From Acridotheres tristis (Eukaryota > Chordata > Aves > Passeriformes > Sturnidae), in the NCBI GenBank assembly GCA_037013685.1, contig CM072919.1:46822616-46886615 (forward strand): 64,000 nt of DNA, in the 5' to 3' direction. Of the stretch, positions 11,737 through 22,845 are shown in pieces. Within the stretch, counting starts at the first letter, position 1; every line of letters starts with the position of its first letter. Both the position numbers and the translations under genes were made by a program. Below the pieces are notes generated by a model that saw nothing but the letters and a program-made list of their open reading frames with translations, did no database searches and was not told the DNA's origin.

Positions 11737-14700
11737 CTGCAGAGCAGAAAGAGGAGAAGATCAGCAGGGCTGCTCAGGACAGCCAGTTGCAGTCCCGTGC
11801 AGCTGGCTGTGTTCCACAGCTGCCAGATGGAGAGAGTTTCTGTTTAGACAAAAAAGTGATTGAAATAGCTACAGCTACACATAGTTCAACAGATAATTAT
11901 ATCTTTCTTTCTTCTTTCCATGAAAGTATTGAAAGAACACCAACACCATATGTAAATGGGAAATAAGAAACGCATTGTACATGTCTTAACCACAGCCTTG
12001 TGGTTAAGCAAAAGAGGGTCACAATGCTCTTGCTGGATCTCATTCCACTTGTGCACATATGTGGAGAAGCGTGCGTGCACAGCCACACAGCCACTCCAGA
12101 TTTTCCCCTTTGTTTGAGGAGAAAGAAAAAGAACTATGTGATTTAATTGTTTCTTTATTTAAGCTCTTGCCATTAGCTTTTTTTTGTTGTTGTTTGTTTT
12201 TTTTTTGTTCCCCAGCGACAAAAATCATTTGCTGCGGCAACAAGAATCAAAAGCATTTGATACATATTTGCATTTCTTTAACCTAAGATTTCATAGCTCA
12301 TGTAATTACGGACTTGCAACTGAGAAGACCTTTAAAAAAGCCCTTTTAAAATTCTTCAGGAGATTTGTGAGACAAATAAATCTAACTCTGAACTCAGTCT
12401 AACTGGTATAAAACCCAAAGACCACTCATACTGCATAAAGTACCTTGTTGACAAGAATTTTAGGCTATTCTTAGCCACATGCAATTTCTTGCTGCCACTT
12501 AGCACTGAAGAGCATTAGACAGGTTCTCAAGAGAGCAAGAAGAGCTTTAAAAGAGCCATGAGTCTTCAGGGAAAATAAACATGAGTTCTTTTTATTTCCT
12601 TTCCAGTATTTGATCCTTGAAGAATGATATTTCAAGTCTTCTTGTGCAAGCAACCACAGAGGCTAGGAATTCACTAGGGTTTTCTTAGAAGTAACTTGAA
12701 TTTCTCACGTAATTACAGGAATACAGGAGCTAAGCTTTACGGAAAACATTAAACATCATAAGAACTGAGACAAAAAAAAAGCAAATGCTGGCAATATGAC
12801 TGCCTCAGATTATTAAGATTGCAGAGTCCTCTACCTTACTGCTATAAGGAGATTTGCTTCTGGACGACATCTGGTAAAATACTAGATTAAATGAACAGTT
12901 GTTACACCCTCCGCTTGGGGACGATAACTTTTTTTTTAATCCTAAATCATAGACAATCTTAAATGTCCATTATAGACTTGGTAGGAAAAGTCTTTGATGT
13001 ACACAGAACTGCATAACTAGACGATATATTTATAGGATATCTGTATTCTCTGTTTGCCCTCAAACTACTTCTTCCTATTAGAGAATAATTAATGACAACC
13101 TTATTCACAGATTTCTTATGCTCCCAGTCAGGAAAGTCTTACTGCTGTTGAAGGAAAATATCTCTTTTTAGATTTAAACAATCATTTATGTTTCTCAGGC
13201 CTTTTTAAATTTCTTTATTCACTAACAGTTTTCTGCATTTTTTAAAGGGCAAATTATTGCAGCTTTGATATGAAAGACATGGAAGCTGCATGTCACTTCA
13301 TGACATTAATGGATAGTTTTTTATTATTAAAATTTAAAATAAAATCTGTGTTAAAAACTAAACTTTCAAATCTCCTCTCAAAGGAACAGAGCACAGTCTT
13401 GGCTATGAATTTGTCATTTGTAAGCCCTTGGCTTAAACCCAGGTTAGCCATTCTGGCCCCTCATTCACTGTTGGAATGTTATTATGGCTATTTTGTTTGA
13501 ATGCTGAATAATCTTGGATCACAACACTCCACACCTTTCTTGTTAACTACATACACATACAAGCTGTGGCCTTAGCCACAGATTGTCATCTAATTTTCTT
13601 TGTACCACGTGAGCAAATTTTCAATTAATTCACTTTGTGTTTGAGTCTGATGCACCCCAAAAGTAAAGAGTCAAACTCCAGTCAAAAGTTCTGTGATCTA
13701 AGTAGAAGGCATTATTCTTCCTGTTACAAAAGGTTCAATGGATTAAGACATAAGAGAAAAAAAGGATGTGGGTTAAATCTAGCTCTAGAAAAATATGTAT
13801 CAAAGAACAATAACCCAGAGCTCATTCTTCTTTTTTTTAAGGTGGAGGTTGAAAGTCCAAATCTGTAAGTGGTATTTTACTGCTGGAGAACTCAGAAGAG
13901 AGTTTTTCTATCAATATATGAGAGAAGATTTAAAAAAAAGTAAAATGCTGCAAGTTTTTCAAGTTAGATTTTAAAACATAAAGAAAAACTGAGGGGCAAT
14001 CAGGCTCTTTTTACGATCTGGGCAAACTTTTGATACAGGACAAAGTTTGGACACTGAAGCGAGCAGAAAAATATGTGGGAAATTCATTGCTCCTCTACAG
14101 CTCTGTAATTAGAGAAAAAGTGGTCTTTATGCTCTGCTCTTATACAAAGAATGAACAACAAGACAGTTACTGCTTGACCCATGATCTGGTTTAGTTCTGT
14201 TTTCAAAAAAGAAAAGAAGAACACAGTGGCCTTCTTTCCTACCACAAAATCTTCTGGTGCCTACCCTTCTCTGAATTTTTCTGTCTGTAAATGAATACAG
14301 TCAGGTCTATTGGCTTGGCAGATACCCAAGCCAAGGCTCAGTCGCAGAAATCGAAGCCAACTCTCTTGTTTGGTTCAAGCTTGGCTCTGCCATCAGAACT
14401 TCCTGGCTTGTAACAGCTTTATTTTTACAAAGAGAAAAAGGCCCAATAAAGCACACAGCACACAGAATTCATAATCCTGCTTTGTACTGAACTCAATACT
14501 ATGTTTGTTGTGTTGGATTTTACTTCTAAATCAAAGAAGTAAAAAACGTTCTTCAACATAACAAGCCTTCAGGACGCGGCAGGTGACAAGGACAGATGTT
14601 AAATACTTCCAGTCTTTGATATTATGGTCAAAATAAAACAATGGATTTAAACAGCAGAGCTTGTGTTTTTAAAAGTTTTCATGTGAAACTTGAAGCGATT

Positions 14701-17700
14701 AAGAATACATGCAAGCGGTCAGAAACACAGGAACACATACTTATCTTGGCACACAGATGTTAAAAAGGGTCACAATCTGGTACAGTAGTTTTTCTCCTGC
14801 TGAAATCCTGAATCTTAAATTTACATGAAGGTGTTGGAGATGTCTTTCTCTCAGGAACGATCTTTCCTTCTGGTTATGAAGGCACAAATACTTGCATGTA
14901 CATGTATAACACCTTGAAAAACTGTATAATATTTTTTGTGACAATATTGAGAAAATTTGTGGTCTGAATTCTGAATATTACTTATTTTTAGAAGCAGGTG
15001 ACTGAGATCGAGAATATAGGATCTGTACAAAACTTTCCACATCTATTTGTTTTCATTTTAAATTTATTATTTTTTGTTCGTGTTATATGTCAGTGGGGAT
15101 CAGAGCCTCTTGATGCTGACATTTGTGTAAACATATGATCAAAGCCAGATATAAGTTCTCAGCCTATAAAAAGAATTGTACTTGCTGAAACAGAAGATAA
15201 GGCAAAACCAGTGTTTTTTTGAATATATTTTTAAGCAGTAAATTGCTATTTTCTTCTAAATACTTTGCACGCCTTTAGATAAAGCCACTGTTTTGAGGCA
15301 GTCTTGTTGTGCCTTATTTCCACACTGCTGGCTCTTGGACAAGAGAAACTACAGACTAACTCCAAAAAGTCTTCTTGAAAAAAAATCAACCTGTTTTTGA
15401 TACTTGCGTAGTGGTTTAGGGGAAGGACCCTCTATAGCTGCCAGCTAGCACTGGTCTATTGGCCTGAGTGAAGTTACGTGTTCCTCCAGCTAAGGGTCTG
15501 ATTTTGGGAGCTGTATAATAGCACAACAGATTGACAGACCCTTCAAGACAGGCAGAAGTCATGGCCCAAGTCAGTGCAGTGGCGAATACGAGGCAGTGCA
15601 TCTCTGCATGGGCTGTGCAGCTCTGTGAGGAGATTTCAGCATGGCCTATGTTTGGCTTGGAGCACGTGGCAGCCCTGGTATCTGGCCACAAATCTACTAC
15701 AGTCCTGCTTCAGGTTATTCCAATTTTGGTACTACAGTCAAGTCTTACCAGTTCTGTTTTCTTTTGGAAATTATCTATGGGCCCCTGCAGATATGAGGAA
15801 CTGCTTCCATTGCATTCCTTGAAGAATCAGAAAGAACTAATAAACTTGAAAGTTTCATCTAAGTCCATTTATCTTCAAACTTCCTATTCATTAAGGCATT
15901 TTAGGGACAAAAAAATTCCAGTGAATAGGAAACAACTGTTCCTCCTTTTTAACTCTGAGTGGTAGGTGGGTCTTTTATGGCCTTCAGCTCACAAAGGCTC
16001 ATGAGATATTACTGAAACACTGAGCCTATGCTGGATACCTATAATCTCTATTCATCCTGTCAGGCTGAGATTTCCTGTACTGCAATGAAAATATGTATTA
16101 TTTTAAAGGTGATCAGAAATCCTTTTGGTCTATAAAACCCATTTAAAAATATATGCAGGAGTTTCATCCTCACTTCTTAGACATATAATGAGGCCCATAT
16201 TATTATGGCTTCATTTTCTTTCTCGCATCCATTTTCTTTTTTTTTTAACTTGACCTCCTATTTTACCCTATTGTAATTCATAAGGTCCATGGAGTTTTGC
16301 CATGTTTGAATCCCATTCAAAACAATTTCTATTAATCAACAATCCAGTGGAAAAGATAAGATGAATCCCAGATGTCCCTTGATGGTGATAGGTAGATCAG
16401 ATTTCATAGGACAAAAGAGGGTCAGCCTTTTAAAAGTTTACTTAGTGGATGAAATGTAGAAGATCCTATCTGAGCAGTGATAGGTGGAAACAGTTGAGGA
16501 ACTTTAAAACAGTTTACAATATATCTGCTTGTATATTTGCAGAGGCCAAGAATGATTTACTATACCTGGAGCTTTTCCTCTGTGCAAAAAATGCCTAACA
16601 ACTGGAGTACGCTGTGCAGCATCTGACAGAACAGCTTATTGAACCAGTTCCATGAAGTACTCACGGTGTTTCAGCTGCACCAATTTCCCTACTGAGAAAG
16701 AAAACCTGAAGTCCTCAAGCAGGGGCTTGTCTAAGACCAAAAAAGAGCTTTAGACAAAAACACAGAGACTTAGGAGATCTAGGGATTTAACAGAAACTTC
16801 ACTCAGCTTTGAAGCCTTGTTGAGCGCCCTGCCTGAATTCCCTTTCTTGCAGCCAGATTTTTCAATAGGCTACTCCCACAAACTTAGAAATAACTTAGGA
16901 TCATACTTAGTTGCTTAGATTGAAATGGGCTCATACTAAAGCTTCCTCTAAGAACCCCAAGACATTGCAATATCTGACAGAGAGAAGCTTGAGAAAAATA
17001 ATAGATACAAAGAAAATGGAGAAATATCAGCAAATGTTCTCTATGTTAAATAAACATGGCATGGAGATGAGAGCTAAAACTGGCAGTCAACTATAAATGC
17101 AAACGTCCATTAATATTTATGATTATAAATATTTATAATTTTTTTTCACTCAAAAATGCCTTTTTTTGGAAGTATGTCCCCATTTTGGCAAATAATTCAA
17201 TATGTAGCCTTCCATGTAATTTTAAATTCTTTTTCTTTTTTGTCCATCTCTTTTAAATATTAAAGCAAGTGTTTTAATTGTAGATACAGTAAGTTTAATT
17301 TCAGCATGAAAACTTCCAAGAACTTCAGTCAAAAGCTAATAAAAGTATATAATATTAAAGCATACTTTTCTAAAGGCATTGAGAGTACTATATTATCCAA
17401 CAGCTCAAAAAGGAGCTGTTCAAATTTTTTAAAAAAATTATCGTCAGAAGTACTGAGTTTAAAACTGTGATTTACCCAGAGACCTGACAAGTCATGAAAT
17501 ATTACTATAAGGAAAGCAATTCAGGTTATTTGGGCAACAAAGTTTCTTTATATATTAACTGGACATAATGTGGGGCTTTTTTTGTTCTATTTTTTAATTG
17601 TCACAGATTCACAGTTCTGCTTGCTGAGAAGATTGCAAATCCAGAAGTCCAGGCTTCTGTCATTTGCTAGATACTAAAAGCACTTGTTGCCAAGTATGAA

Positions 17701-17832
17701 GACATAATTTCTTGATAACACACTGAGGTTTTAAAATGCAGCCAATCAGAAATAAGATGGAAGCTATTAAAATCCAGTAGTTTGAAGGATAGACTGTAGT
17801 CACAATAAATTATCTGAGTTTGGAAGAATTTC

Positions 17833-17861
17833 AATGTCAATTTAAAAAGTAAATTGACATT
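17833..17861. repeat. 12-bp-arm inverted repeat
   Basis: AATGTCAATTTA (17833-17844), spacer AAAAG, then the perfect complement TAAATTGACATT (17850-17861). AT-rich; possible hairpin, no known family. Confidence 0.7.
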
Positions 17862-20800
17862 AAGTAAATTGTATGTTAGTAAGGAGATATGTGTAGTGCC
17901 TATAATTTGCTTAATTTTTAAAAAATATTTTATTGCAAAATTTAAACTGTAAGGTTTAATTGCAAAATGGCATTTCTAATCACCACTGGGTAGAAAAATT
18001 AAACTGCTAATCATTCTTGTAGGTCTGATAATATTTACTTGGTGATACTTCTCATACACATAAACCAGTGCTTCTGAGAATTATGTACTTATATGGAAGT
18101 TTAGGTTTGACACTTTCCAGGCTGGAGTTTAGAGCAATGAAAGAAGATAGTGTTATTTTGTAGAAAGTAAGATGAACAACATTCGTTCTGGTGTATACAA
18201 AATGCAGCATGAGCTGATAAGAAACAGGGATGGAAGTAGCTTGTCTGAATGCAAGCCAAAAATGGGGGATGACATTACAGCTGGTACTTCAGCCAAGTGA
18301 AGAAAGTGAGGTATATATAAAAGAGTTGCAGGTGGTGTTTAGAAGCTTTTGTTGCCCGATTAATGGGATCTACAATCTACAAATTTTATCTTAGGTTTAA
18401 CAGGAACCTTGTTGAAAGAGCTAATTATGTTGCACAGCTTCAGTGTCAGTCTCAGCTTTTTTTCTTTTTCTTTCTCTTATTTTTTTCTGATGCAGAAAGC
18501 AGTGCAAGGAAAGGAAAAATATCAGGGAAAATAAAAATGTGTTCAGTCACAAGAAGAATTTTGATAATCGAGAAGAAAGGCATAAAGACAGCGCATATTC
18601 CAACAACCAACCTTCAGAGTGATTTTCATGTAAATGAAGGCAAGAGAAAGCAAAAGATAGCAGAGTGGCAGGAGGACTGAAAAAGAGAAAGGACGTATGA
18701 GGTGCATGACAGCCTGGTACAAAAGCTGGAAAGCACCTGGCAACCAAGAGCACACGTAGAAGAAATAAAAAAGAGTGTGCTAGCTTGGAAAAAAAATAGA
18801 AAGAGAATAAGTTAAAAAACACTACTCAGAGTTTGGAATTATATTTGTTTATTTTACATAATGTTCAGTATAACAACCCAGATACTGCAAAAACATGTTT
18901 TCATTGCATTCAGATTGATTTTCTAAAGAAAAACAAATTACTCCCTCTCTCTCCCATGATTATATTCTAAAATGGCTGGAAATATGCTTAAGTCAATGTG
19001 AATAGTAAGAAGAAAAAACGCAGATGCAATTCAACCCTAAATCATCCTCAGATTCTCTCATTCCTTCTTTTACTATTTACACATGTGGCTTCATACTCAT
19101 AATCTTTCCAGTTTCTGATCAACAACAGGCAATGCAAGTGGCAAATATACTGGACTGGATTTATTCTTTCAAGGACTGTTCAGAAGCTTTACAGACAGCA
19201 GTATCAGTCTTTCCTGCAGTATTTATTATGCAAAATTATTCAGCACCTCTGGAATAATGAATATAGGTCACTGGGAAAACAGGCATGCCACTCTTTCCCC
19301 TCGCCTCTTTTTCTTTATCTCATATTTTTCCCCTTGTGTAATTTAATTTCAATATGAATTAAAACCAGCTGTAGCAAAATCTTGCAAATGATAGTGCCTA
19401 TAAAACGTGTTCATTGCCAGACTCCAAAACTATTCTTCCAATTCTCCAATTTCACATTTAAAATAATTTGTTTTTAGTATATGTGACTACCCGTCCTTTC
19501 CTGCAAGAGTATGGTCATTAAAAAAACACGTAAGTTCACAGAAAGACAGCTTGCAAAAAAAACCCAAAACCAAACCACTTATGAACATCATTCCTCAATG
19601 CTATGCACAAGATAATGGTAATGAAAGCTTGGAAAGGGGGGATTTGATCTTTTCTGCTTTGAAGGACTGTCAGGTAAGTGATGAAAATGTAGGTGTCATG
19701 AGCCTGGAATTTTCATCCTCTGAATTTTCCATGTCTTTTTGGATGAAATCTTTAAAGGCAAAATCTGAGTTAACAAAATTACACACAATATTGTGGATCT
19801 TTTCTAGTGCAGAATTTCACAGCACACTAGGAGCTTAATGAGTTGCCTCCAAGATCCAATTTGTGTGTATGCAGGCTTGGATTGTGGAGACAAAAGAGTA
19901 GATTTCATTAATGACAAAGTACTTGATTTAATTTTTAATTTTTTTTTACTATTCTGAAAGAGTATTTCAGTGTTACAGCTGCACAATTCAGTAACAAAGG
20001 GGATTTTAGAGATGCAGTCTGGGGTTCCTAAATAGCTTTAGGTTTATAAAGCAACAAGACATTCTTTATGGTCCCCCCCCCCCAAAAATGGTTAGAAATC
20101 ATAAAAGCAATTCTGGGTGTTCATATTTCATTGGAAAAACTGTCACTGATTTCATCATAATAAAGCTGAAAGCTAGAAGGCTTCATTTTGGATTATTCGG
20201 TATGAAATAGAGTTCTGCAGCTGTATGCCTCACTGCTGGAGCCAGTATTGCTAATACAAGACACATAAAGGAATTGCCTGCAAAACTATGCAAGGTTTTA
20301 TTTTGAAAGAAAACTGTTCAGGTGCACATTTGCAAAGCAGAACCTAAGCTAAAAATAACATCTAAAGAAATATTCCTTATCCTGGAAACTCAGTGATTCC
20401 AAAATAAGGGTTGCAACCCAGCTAAAGCCCCAGCCTTCCATCAAAGTGATCCAGGAACATTCAATGGCAGCAGAGCAGGATGTTCTCTGCTCTTAACATA
20501 TACAAGGGCAGGTCAGACACAGAAAGGGACTGCCACAATGTGCACACAATGCCCAACCAAAACAAAACAAATGAGTTTAATTGTAGTTCAATTAGCCTTT
20601 AACAGTATCTATTTGTTTCTTTCCTTTTATTTTTCTTTTCCTTTTTATTTTCTTTTTGTGTCATATAGCAGAGCTATGGCCTGCAACTTGACTAGCAGAA
20701 ATCAAATTTCCCATTCCTTGCACAGATGTGGTGTAGCCTAAGTTCCTCAGAGGAAAACTGGACTGCTAATCTGCCAGCAAATCTATTTATTAACTACACC

Positions 20801-20885
20801 AGTTGCTGTCAGCAAGGGAAGGTGAAGGTTAGACTGATGAGACATTTCAGGAACTCAAACAATACAATCAGAACAAATTTCAGAG

Positions 20886-20952
20886 GAATCACAGAATTAC
20901 AGAATATTCTGAATTGGAAGGGGTTCACAGGGATTATCAAAGCCCAACTCCT
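20886..20952 (-). mobile_element. CR1 LINE 3' tail fragment
   Basis: AATCACAGAATTACAGAATATTCTGAATTGG followed by AAGGGG, GGATTATCAAAG and CCCAACTCC matches the antisense of a CR1 3' end of the 'GAATATGCTGAGTTGGAAGGGACC' type. Only about 67 bp is recognisable. Confidence 0.8.
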
Positions 20953-21501
20953 AAAGAACAGAGAGAAATCTTACTGCATTGGAGACTGCAACTCAGATAG
21001 AAGCAATTTCTTTCTTTATGAACTGTTCTATTGAAGAAAAGATAAGCTAAATATTAGCAAATATATTCCTTTTTTTTTTAAAGTTAAACTTTTAAACTTT
21101 CTAAACAAAGCATGTATTGAAAGGCTCCTGAATATGTCCCTATCAGGCATGAGAAAGCTTGGCCTGCTGTACGTTTGATTTTATTTTCCATCTTTACTGG
21201 TAAAACTGACATTTCTCCATGTAACTTGAGAGCCTTTACTATTCTTGGCACCCAATAAAACTTTCCATATGAAAGCCTCTATTTCAATTTTCACCAGTGA
21301 AAACACACTTTCACTTTGTTGAGACAGAAGTTGAAGTTTCTTACTTTATTGTATTGAAAACTATAGTTGCCACATACAAAATACCCAAAAAAACCAGCAA
21401 GAGCCTTTGGAAATGCCAAAACACGAGTACAGGCTATGTAAAACTGCTTTTCTAAGACATACAACAGGATTAAAATGCTGTGAGGACACAAGTGAACAGG
21501 A

Positions 21502-21528
21502 ATACATAGAATCATAGAATCATATATT
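21502..21528 (-). mobile_element. Minimal CR1 3' terminus
   Basis: ACATAGAATCATAGAATCAT is the antisense of the CR1 terminal repeat (ATTCTATG)n. No recognisable body follows, so it is either a severely truncated insertion or a badly eroded one. It lies about 400 bp from exon 3. Confidence 0.55.
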
Positions 21529-21926
21529 TTCTACTAATTTGTCTTCAATTCTTAACAGCTTAATCCTCCAGCCTGACAGACTACCCAACGTGAACCAGCT
21601 GGTTATCAAAGTACTACTGGGAGCACAATATGTTGTGATTCTGCAAGGGAGGTTGTAAAGAGCAACTCTGAAGTTTCACTGACTCTATTCATGGTGGCTG
21701 TGGCTGCAATCACTTCCAGGCATTTTTAGCATCAGGCTATGCTGTAATCTCTCCACTTTTCAAGAAACTGACAAACGTTTGCCTGTGGTTCTGTGGTCCT
21801 CTGGTACAAAAGCAGTTTAGATAGCTACGATATTCTCACTATCACTTTACCAAATTGTTTGCAGTAATATGGATGTGCTTATCATATGTGATGATTTGTA
21901 TCACATCAAAGCTGTGCTTCACTTAC

Positions 21927-21972
21927 CACATTGCTGCATGTCCTGTACCGGATGTTTCGCCCTTCACAGGTC
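21927..21972 (-). CDS. ADAMTSL1: ADAMTSL1 coding exon 3: 46-nt exon inside the first TSR
   Basis: Completes codon 62 (AA+G = Lys) and encodes TCEGRNIRYRTCSNV (residues 63-77), matching the ADAMTSL1 stretch CEGRNIRYRTCSN. It supplies TSR cysteines C64 and C74; C43, C47 and C58 come from exon 2 and C79 from exon 4, so one TSR is assembled from three exons. The acceptor is TTTTTGGACACAG and the donor GTG|GTAAGTG. At 46 nt it is far too short for an ORF search and was found by matching the protein and the required phase (2 in, 0 out). Its length is not a multiple of three, so skipping it alone shifts the frame. Confidence 0.96.
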
Positions 21973-22435
21973 CTGTGTCCAAAAATTAAAAACAAACCCA
22001 AAAATGTTAATAGCTGAATATAAAAAGCCAACATATAATATTTACTATGTCATTAACTTCCCCATATGCATCTCTAACCACCTAGTCCCCCACCACCTCT
22101 CTTCCCCAAAGTAAAGGGTTATGTGTCCCTACTGAGGTATGAAATCTACAACTCCTTAGTTTCCTACCTTTGCTTTAAAAATTACTTTCTAGGAGGTAGC
22201 ATCAGCTTGTAAATGAGGTTAGAAGCAAGAATACAGAACTTAACTGGAAAACAATATTTGAATGACATGAATAATGTCTCATGTCTCCAAGCAATTCCTA
22301 ATAATTTCACAAGGACATAGCTCTGTGACTACCTGGGTGCACACTCCAGCACTGGCACAGTCTGCGCAGGCAGGCTTTGTCTTCTTGGGAACAAATGGGC
22401 AGTGGGATGAAGGAACTATGCCTGCAGCAACATGA

Positions 22436-22680
22436 TCTCATAGTATATTAGTTGGAAGAGACCATCTGCTTCCAATCCCACTGCCATTGACAGGGACACC
22501 TTTCACTAGACCAGATTGCTCAGAGCCCCATTCAACCTAGCCTTGAACACTTTCGGGGATGAGACATCCAAATCTCCTGACAACTTGTTTCGTTGTCTTA
22601 CCACTCTCACAGTAAAAAATTTCTTCATAACATTTAACTTAAACCTTTAAACCTACTCTCTCTCAGTTTAGATTTACCCT
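22436..22680 (-). mobile_element. CR1 LINE 3' fragment
   Basis: Plus-strand motifs match the antisense CR1 3' UTR: TTAGTTGGAAGAGACCATCT, CATTGACAGGGACACCTTTC, ACTAGACCAGATTGCTCAGAG, CCCATTCAACCTAGCCTTGA, ACACTTTCGGGGATGAGACA and AATTTCTTCATAACATTTAA. It is diverged, with the tail repeat largely lost. Confidence 0.88.
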
Positions 22681-22815
22681 CTTTCAGGCTAGCATGACAT
22701 AGCTTTTTCCCAATTTGATATGAGGGAAGAAGGAGAGCATAAATCTTCCCCTCAATTCAGGGTTTCTGCTGGTGCAGAACAGCATTCCAAGAGCAGCCGG
22801 GCCCAGTGAGGTCAA

Positions 22816-22845
22816 GAAGAGCACATACCCTGACATGTGCTCTTC
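22816..22845. repeat. 11-bp-arm hairpin with 8-nt loop
   Basis: GAAGAGCACAT (22816-22826), loop ACCCTGAC, and exact complement ATGTGCTCTTC (22835-22845). It sits in a GC-richer patch (22.79-22.93 kb) just beyond a CR1 fragment. No terminator, miRNA or transposon family is recognised. Confidence 0.7.

Larger units (their letters stand above)
11737..21926 (-). other. ADAMTSL1: ADAMTSL1 intron 3 (about 10.2 kb)
   Basis: Bounded by donor GTAAGT (21926) and acceptor CTGCAG (11737). Mostly unique AT-rich sequence. Supported elements are a 12-bp-arm inverted repeat at 17833-17861, an AT palindrome near 17125-17145, a C-run at about 20071-20080 and two short CR1 tails at 20886-20952 and 21502-21528. 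About 11.8-17.8 kb contains no repeat I recognise. A 144-codon open frame at 15531-15965 has no recognisable product. Confidence 0.9.

Noticed and set aside
11396..11847. Several 73-134 codon open frames on both strands
   Set aside because: These are alternative-frame or read-through versions of ADAMTSL1 exon 4. Only the spliced segment 11500-11736 is coding.
15531..15965. 144-codon plus-strand open frame
   Set aside because: It has no recognised domain, a random-looking composition and no start context or splice signals that fit a gene. It lies inside intron 3. A protein search and coding-potential test would be needed to reopen it.
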